7,722 nucleotides of DNA from a bacterium (GTDB lineage: Bacteria > JAUVQV01 > DATDCY01), in contig DATDCY010000203.1 of assembly GCA_036524115.1 (NCBI GenBank), positions 1 through 7,722 of the forward strand, written 5' to 3'. This document shows, in pieces, positions 5,501 to 7,722 of the stretch. The translations under genes and the position numbers were made by a program. The first letter of the stretch is position 1. The number at the start of each line of letters is the position of its first letter. The notes under the pieces were generated by a model. The model did no database searches, was not told where the DNA came from, and saw only the letters and a program-made list of their open reading frames with translations.

Positions 5501-7722
5501 TGGACACCAATGGGGACGGCGCGACGGACGCCCTGGATGCGACCGGCGACGGCCTGCCGGACGACCTCGACGGCGACGGGCAGTATGCGGACGAAGCGGG
5601 CGGTCTTGAGGACCCGGCTGTCTACCCGCCCGGCTCGACGCTCTGGCGGGCGGCCATCACGCATCTGACCCCCTGGGACCTGAACTTCGCCTGGATCTGG
5701 GTCTTCCCGAATGACTCCGGCTCGCCAAATGGCGGCGGGCCACCCAACGGCGGCGGGCCACCGCCGGGCGGCGGACCTAACGGCGGCGGCCCCGCTGGCG
5801 GCGGTCCCAACGGCGGCGGACCCGACGGCGGCGGTCCTGATGACGACGACCCCAACGGCTGCGATAACGGGGGGCCGGATCCCAGGGCCTCGCTCAGCTC
5901 CTACGCCGAGAGCCAGGCCAGGATCTTCCACGACGACGTGCCCATCCCCGGGGCTGACTTCCGGCTGCACTACGCCTCGGGCCGCGTGCCGGGCTATCGC
6001 GGCACGATCACGGTGCCGATCAGCGGCGCCACGGTTCCGGCCAGCCTGGACGAAATCGAAGTGCGGGTGACGGTCGCCGGCCGCGTCTTCGAGCAGAAGC
6101 TGCCGGCGGCCCCGAATCAGATCGCCACCTTCGACTGGGATGGCTTGGACCACCTGGGCCGCATGGTGACCACGCCAACCACCGCCACGGTGGAAGTAGG
6201 ATTCACCTACCCCGCGTATATGGCCAACCCAACCGTGTCGCTGTCACCCGCGTTCGGTCGCCCGGGCGCCACCGCCCTGTTCTCGCTCGCGCGGATGAAC
6301 GGCACCTGGTGGAAGACCTCGACGATCGACATCGAACGGAACCTGCCGGTCTCCGACCTCGGACAGGGGTGGGATCTGTCCATCCACCACACGATGTCGC
6401 CGGCCAACCCGACGGTTCTCTTCGAGGGGGACGGCTCGATCCTCCGCCAGGACCTGCGGCCGCTGCGCGTCTACGCCGCAGGCAGCCCGACCGTCTGGGT
6501 GGATTCTCATTGCGGCCCCTCCGGCATGGCCCTCGACGCGGCGGGCAATCTGTTCGTCAGCGACACCTGTGTCCACCGGGTCCTCAAGATCGACCGCGCC
6601 GGCGCGGTGAGCGTCTACGCCGGCCGCCAGGAGGACCGGAACTACGGCGGAGGGTTCGCGGGAGACGGCGGTCCGGCAACCAGCGCCCGGCTCAAGAACC
6701 CCACCGCCCTTGCCGTCGACCCGGCGGGCAACCTGTACATCTTCGACAGCGGGAATCTCAGGATCCGCAAGGTCGATACGGCCGGCACGATCACGACGGT
6801 TGTCGGCAACGGACAGTCGGGATCGAGCCCGGATGGGACCCCGGCGGCGGCGGCGAGTCTTCCATCGCTACCCTCGGCCGGTGGCGTCGCCGCCGACACG
6901 CTCGGGAATCTGTACTACATCGACCGGTTCGCTGGCATTCGCAAAGTCGGCTCCGATGGGTTGCTTACGACTTCCCTCAGCGGCGCAAGCGTCTACGACG
7001 CGCTGGCTGTCGATCGGGAGGGCAACCTCTTTGCCGGATACAACCCCTCGTACGGCGGCAGGGTGATACGGCGGCTCAGTCCCGACGGGCGGGTGGCGAC
7101 GGTGGCCGGCGGCGGCAACAACGCGACCAATCGCGACGGCATCCCCGCCGGGCAGGCGTACTTCAGCGGCTTCCAGGGGCTCTCGATCGATCCGGATGGA
7201 AACTTCTACCTGATCTCCACCGACGACCAGGTCTACCGCATCGATCGGGCCGGCATCCTCCACTCGGTGCCCGGCCCCTGGCAACCGCGGGCCCTGGCGT
7301 TCGATCCGGCGGGGTCCCTGTACGAACTCAGCGTCGGCACGGGCTATGTCTACAAGCTGGCGGTGCCGCCCGCGACGGAGACGCTCGGCGATGCGGGGGA
7401 CTTCCTCTTTACGGAGGGCGGGCTGGGGTATCTCTTTTCGGGGGCGGGCCGGCACAAGGCGACGGTCGATCTGGCCACCCGGGTCAATCTCTACACCTTC
7501 GGCTACGACGGCGAGCGGCTCGTCTCGGTCACGGATCGCTTCGGCAAGACGACGACCATCGAGCGGGACGGCGCCGGCGCGCCCACGGCCATCGTGCTTG
7601 CCGACGGCCGCCGGACGGCGCTCGCGGTGACCAACGGCCGCCTGGAGCGGGTGACCTACCCGGGCAACACGGGGTACGTCTTTGCCTATGATGGCGGCGG
7701 TCTCCTCCAGGAAAAGTGGGAC
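2434..7722 (+). CDS. Giant Sec-exported Rhs/YD-repeat protein with Ig-like repeats and NHL propeller (3' end beyond window)
   Basis: The frame is open for 1763 codons and runs off the window without a stop. The order is: signal peptide (1-30); beta module (31-136); glucodextranase-B-like domain (137-216); seven Ig-like repeats (217-768); carboxypeptidase-regulatory-like domain (800-881); conserved module ending in STLWRAAITHLTPWDLNF (882-1097) with Asp-rich loops; GGGP hinge (1098-1149); Rhs N-terminal module (1150-1341); six NHL blades (1362-1646); start of the YD region (1657 onward). Known Rhs/YD proteins form a beta-shell that encloses a variable C-terminal domain, often a toxin. That part is not visible here, so toxin function is only an inference. 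A Sec signal and the lack of a PAAR domain argue against type VI export and for a surface or secreted protein. It is transcribed divergently from hisHF. It could instead serve adhesion or carbohydrate binding. Confidence 0.93.
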   Translation, partial: MAPRTAFRGHIAACFGLLLTVLTLPSVAVADDLVFGPETCQRGSGAPTVFDFTFAAPEPARGFVFKVYNGGLEDATYELVSASIITLNGTEILNSSNFSQNVAYLEVPVSLQSQNTLRVEVRGKPGGAMILKLYPLIVIDSPLEGALLNAPTAAVSGHLNATATSVDVNGVAATISGSSFSASGVPVAEGANTLVATATRTDGISGTDSVQVTVASTPPTISLSANLTSVMPGQPAVLSWTTTGATSCSLSPGSGGVGTPGIPNLVPVGSLAVTPRQTTTFTMTASGAGGSASAQVTITVITGPPTVSLSANPLGIVYGQSSLLSWTSTAATQVVLSPGSIPLAGQGTRAVTPQFTTAYTIVATNPYGSATAQVTVTVSAHPPPSVTLSASATTLLAGESCTLSWSSSAATTVSIAPGIGAVGASGSQAVSPSQTTTYTITGTGPGGTATSQVQIIVIPPPTIAFSASPATIGLGQTATLIWTSADATAVTISPDVGAVDMNGSATVAPLTTTTYTATATGPAGAATAQVTVIVVPPPTLSAQATPAVIALGEASILSWTSTDATSVDIFPGIGPVGASGEVTVSPAETTTYTLTCSGLAGSASTQVTVTVLQPPTVSLAVTPETIVRGESVTLNWSTTNATAISVDQGIGAVAETGSLVLAPAATTTYRLTATGPGGVTIGETTVAVTPPGIEATISASPATIAPGGSSTLTWRSYAADQVVIEPGVGIVAASGSVAVSPAASTTYRLTAVGASGVYAASVRVSVEGSPAPIPAGQFGARYQDIVPADATIGAYDVKRFALVTGSVLGRDGLALAGVRITVHTRPELGTATSGADGVYTLPVEGGGAIVLNLEREGFLPAQRLINVGWNDIAPVEPVVMLPEDPLATTIALDGNPASVFVHRGSVTTDAFGSRAATLALAGDTRVYAMTDAGEVELSSFEMRATEYATPETMPAVLPPESIYTYCVDLKASGLPSVRFSKPAALFVENFFGIPVGTTVPVGYYDFKLARWVASQDGKCVALLDTNGDGATDALDATGDGLPDDLDGDGQYADEAGGLEDPAVYPPGSTLWRAAITHLTPWDLNFAWIWVFPNDSGSPNGGGPPNGGGPPPGGGPNGGGPAGGGPNGGGPDGGGPDDDDPNGCDNGGPDPRASLSSYAESQARIFHDDVPIPGADFRLHYASGRVPGYRGTITVPISGATVPASLDEIEVRVTVAGRVFEQKLPAAPNQIATFDWDGLDHLGRMVTTPTTATVEVGFTYPAYMANPTVSLSPAFGRPGATALFSLARMNGTWWKTSTIDIERNLPVSDLGQGWDLSIHHTMSPANPTVLFEGDGSILRQDLRPLRVYAAGSPTVWVDSHCGPSGMALDAAGNLFVSDTCVHRVLKIDRAGAVSVYAGRQEDRNYGGGFAGDGGPATSARLKNPTALAVDPAGNLYIFDSGNLRIRKVDTAGTITTVVGNGQSGSSPDGTPAAAASLPSLPSAGGVAADTLGNLYYIDRFAGIRKVGSDGLLTTSLSGASVYDALAVDREGNLFAGYNPSYGGRVIRRLSPDGRVATVAGGGNNATNRDGIPAGQAYFSGFQGLSIDPDGNFYLISTDDQVYRIDRAGILHSVPGPWQPRALAFDPAGSLYELSVGTGYVYKLAVPPATETLGDAGDFLFTEGGLGYLFSGAGRHKATVDLATRVNLYTFGYDGERLVSVTDRFGKTTTIERDGAGAPTAIVLADGRRTALAVTNGRLERVTYPGNTGYVFAYDGGGLLQEKWD
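2524..3081 (+). other. N-terminal beta module and glucodextranase-B-like domain
   Basis: Residues 31-136 (VFGPETCQRG ... ITLNGTEIL ... NTLRVEVRGKPGG) match a beta-rich module recalled from the N-termini of large Rhs proteins: VFGP..F.R..G, then V.LNG, then N.L.V.LRGKPG. Residues 137-216 (IDSPLEGALLNAPTAAVSG ... VDVNGVAATISGSSFSA ... EGANTLVATATRTDG) carry the SP..GA.., SV.VNGV.A and EG.NT..ATA motifs of the glucodextranase domain-B family, an Ig-like fold common in cell-surface proteins. The family name comes from motif recall, not a profile search. Confidence 0.7.
3082..4737 (+). repeat. Seven tandem Ig-like repeats, about 77 residues each
   Basis: Units begin at 3082, 3343, 3580, 3811, 4042, 4273 and 4501, with lengths of 87, 79, 77, 77, 77, 76 and 79 residues. 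Each follows the plan PPT..LSA.P..I..G....LSW.S..AT.V...PGIG.V.ASGS..V.P..TTTYT.TATGPGG.A.AQVTV.V. The core Trp and the TT.Y/TTTYT/TTTF strand recur in every unit. Unit 1 is the longest, with an insertion in its middle (GTPGIPNLV). Unit 7 is the most diverged. The units resemble one another in protein but not closely in DNA, so they are old duplications rather than a recent expansion. The role is probably a stalk holding the Rhs part away from the cell, or ligand binding. Confidence 0.88.
4831..5076 (+). other. Carboxypeptidase-regulatory-like (transthyretin-fold) domain
   Basis: Residues 800-881 read FALVTGSVLGRDGLALAGVRITVHTRPELGTATSGADGVYTLPVEGG, then a strand ending LEREGFLPAQRLINVGWNDIAPVEPVVML. 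The G.V...DG..L.GV.ITV, T..DG.Y.LPVEGGG and GFLPAQR..NV.WND motifs are those of the carboxypeptidase-regulatory-like domain seen upstream of many Rhs shells. It is a non-catalytic beta-sandwich, so a structural role is likely. Confidence 0.75.
5503..5580 (+). other. Asp-rich calcium-type loops (residues 1024-1049)
   Basis: The protein reads DTNGDGATDALDATGDGLPDDLDGDG. The spacing D.NGDG..D and D..GDG..DD.DGDG is that of EF-hand-like, dockerin or thrombospondin-type-3 loops that bind calcium. The motifs are visible; binding is inferred. They sit in a conserved module (residues 882-1097) whose PVGTTVPVGYYD and TLWRAAITHLTPWDLN motifs are recalled from other Rhs proteins. Confidence 0.6.
5725..5880 (+). 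repeat. GGGP-repeat hinge encoded by a 15-bp DNA tandem repeat
   Basis: Residues 1098-1149 consist of seven units of the form (N/P/A/D)GGGP, two of them with an extra Pro. They are followed by DDDDPNGCDNGGPD. The coding unit is close to CCN AAY GGC GGC GGN with varied third positions. The segment lies exactly between the exported N-terminal modules and the Rhs N-terminal module, as expected of a flexible, unstructured linker. Such a repeat can change copy number in steps of five residues without breaking the frame. Confidence 0.85.
5881..6456 (+). other. Rhs N-terminal shell module
   Basis: Residues 1150-1341 include the ordered motifs SSYAESQARIFHDDVPIPG, FRLHYASGRVPGYRGTITVPISG, VAGRVFEQKLPAAPNQIATFDWDGLDHLGR, GQGWDLSIHHTMSP and LFEGDGSILRQ. 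The order IPG..F.LHY.S.R.PGY, then F.WDG.D..GR, then GW.L..HH, then GDGS.R is typical of the segment just before the NHL or YD repeats in long Rhs proteins. It is assigned from motif memory. Confidence 0.75.
6517..7371 (+). repeat. Six-bladed NHL beta-propeller
   Basis: Six NHL blades begin near 6517, 6700, 6877, 6994, 7171 and 7285 (residues 1362-1646). Examples are PSGMALDAAGNLFVSDTCVH, PTALAVDPAGNLYIFDSGNL and PRALAFDPAGSLYELSVGTG. Most carry the (V/A)D..GNLY core, and blades 1-3 and 5 add R..K.. or Y.IDRAG. Loops such as FAGDGGPATSARLKNP after blade 1 are typical of bacterial NHL chains. Blade 6 is the weakest. NHL propellers bind proteins, sugars or RNA. Here an extracellular binding or shell-capping role is inferred. 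Confidence 0.88.
7402..7722 (+). repeat. Beginning of the Rhs/YD-repeat shell (cut by window edge)
   Basis: Residues 1657-1763 carry GRHKATVDLATRVNLYTFGY, DGERLVSVTDRFGKTTTIER, APTAIVLADGRRT, LERVTYPGNTGYVFAYDGGG and LLQEKWD. The YTF.YD...L.SVTD..G..TTIERD...PTAIV..DG pattern is a YD repeat, and a second YD motif (VFAYDGGGLLQ) begins near 7675. Many more YD copies and the autoproteolytic Rhs core would be expected downstream but are outside the window. Confidence 0.87.

Noticed and set aside
5622-5855. Minus-strand Pro-rich GPPP repeat peptide
   Set aside because: It is the complement of the GGGP hinge codons, with no independent start or ribosome site.

Overview
The window is high-G+C bacterial DNA whose codons strongly favour G or C at the third position. 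It holds three genes in two divergent transcription units, and both end genes are cut by the window edges. The gene set fits a Gram-negative with large exported repeat proteins, such as a Desulfobacterota/Myxococcota-type or uncultivated subsurface lineage. No marker in the window fixes the taxon, so this placement is an inference.

Left unit (minus strand, 2088 down to 1). The first gene is a single-chain imidazole glycerol phosphate synthase, in which a HisH glutaminase is fused to a HisF cyclase (499-2088). It has the domain order and the HisF insertions of the eukaryotic HIS7 enzyme rather than the usual separate bacterial subunits. It is followed after 15 bp by a proteasome/HslV-like Ntn-hydrolase (1-483, 3' end missing), whose second residue is a serine aligned with the HslV threonine nucleophile. 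The spacing suggests co-transcription. A perfect TATAAT hexamer lies 38 bp upstream of the fusion gene.

Divergent intergenic region (2089-2433). It carries the leader and -10 element of the left unit, several short GC dyads, a locally less GC-rich stretch, and a strong Shine-Dalgarno sequence for the right-hand gene. No RNA gene was recognised.

Right unit (plus strand, 2434 to the window end). One uninterrupted reading frame of at least 1763 codons has no stop before the edge. It encodes a Sec-exported modular Rhs/YD-repeat protein. The order is: signal peptide; N-terminal beta module; glucodextranase-B-like domain; seven tandem Ig-like repeats; carboxypeptidase-regulatory-like domain; a conserved module with Asp-rich calcium-type loops; GGGP-repeat hinge; Rhs N-terminal module; six-bladed NHL propeller; and the first YD repeats. 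The rest of the YD shell and any C-terminal effector lie beyond the window.

The two units look functionally unrelated: histidine/purine-linked metabolism plus a peptidase-fold protein on one side, and a giant surface or secreted protein on the other. The most notable points are the eukaryotic-type HisHF fusion, the Ser-type HslV-like protein next to it, and the composite Rhs architecture, whose C-terminus should be read in the flanking sequence.
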